From contig CACYOC010000009.1 of assembly GCA_902775975.1 (NCBI GenBank), positions 1 through 61,144 on the forward strand: a stretch of 61,144 nucleotides of DNA, read 5' to 3'. This DNA comes from an uncultured Bacteroidales bacterium (lineage in GTDB: Bacteria > Bacteroidota > Bacteroidia > Bacteroidales > Bacteroidaceae). This document shows positions 61,068-61,144 of the stretch, piece by piece. Each line of letters opens with the position of its first letter. Position 1 is the first letter of the stretch. The notes beneath the pieces were generated by a model. The model ran no database searches. It saw only the letters and a list, made by a program, of their open reading frames with translations, and had not been told where the DNA came from. A program made the translations under genes and the position numbers.

Positions 61068-61144
61068 TGCCCAGAACAGGACTCGAACCTGCACGCCTCG
61101 CGGCACACGCACCTGAAACGTGCGCGTCTACCAATTCCGCCACC
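61068..61144 (-). tRNA. tRNA-Leu (CAG), 5' end cut by window
   Basis: The minus strand shows the D arm GGTAGAC, anticodon stem CACGT/GCGTG with loop TTCAGGT (anticodon CAG), a long variable arm and the T loop TTCGAGT. The acceptor 3' side TCTGGGC is present; its 5' partner lies outside the window. Confidence 0.93.

Overview
The window reads as a chromosomal segment of a Bacteroidales bacterium, most likely Prevotella or a close relative. The pointers are: promoters of the Bacteroidetes type (TTTG, 19-20 nt, TAnnTTTG) in front of many genes; families largely restricted to the phylum (Bat aerotolerance operon, HU-HIG, DUF3987 with BT4734/VirE_N, DUF5103, DUF4494, DUF4348, GldE, Nudix-type AraR); a C10 protease with a Prevotella-like C-terminal tail; and simple-sequence repeats between genes. 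All calls come from reading the sequence and its translations; no search was run.

Layout. 1-4050: the end of an unknown gene, a 3' remnant of cysK, a secreted C10 cysteine protease on the minus strand, and about 1.1 kb without a gene holding a 39-bp repeat shared with the cysK remnant and a 22-bp tandem array. 4050-6860 (minus): DUF4348 lipoprotein, murB and an MBL-fold hydrolase. 6987-10784 (plus): pheS, a ThiE-like protein, prs and a TlpA-like thioredoxin lipoprotein. 10785-22782 (minus): a probable nine-gene operon, moxR, DUF58, a BatD-like exported protein, batA, a batB-batC fusion, a batD-batE fusion, PAP2 phosphatase, an NMT1-type solute-binding protein and a Cache-HAMP-SpoIIE phosphatase. 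22968-28193 (minus): fabD, a GH13 amylase, a HAD phosphatase, panB and an MFS transporter. 28413-36375 (plus): an L-arabinose operon (mutarotase, sodium symporter, AraR, AraD, AraA, AraB-like kinase).

36.4-44.4 kb is the accessory part: HU-HIG, a DUF3987 primase/helicase-like protein with its VirE_N partner, a strong palindrome, an AT-rich unknown gene, an AT-rich Ig-like lipoprotein, a possible gene remnant inside an inverted repeat, an orphan antitoxin-like protein, and a Y1 (REP-associated) transposase carrying a 60-bp in-frame minisatellite. 44.4-60.8 kb is mostly core: thrS, a lipoprotein, DUF5103, a membrane-tethered AraC regulator, a predicted pseudokinase with DUF4494 and yggS, an aminotransferase and a LolC/E permease, wecB, a clostripain-like lipoprotein, gldE, ssb and a conserved hypothetical. 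The window ends in tRNA-Gly, tRNA-Leu and a cut tRNA-Leu.

Three themes cut across the window. Heptanucleotide repeat arrays sit at gene ends and even supply coding sequence. Convergent genes often meet with no gap or with 25-38 bp of overlap. Two copies of a hairpin plus G-quadruplex element stand directly behind minus-strand genes.
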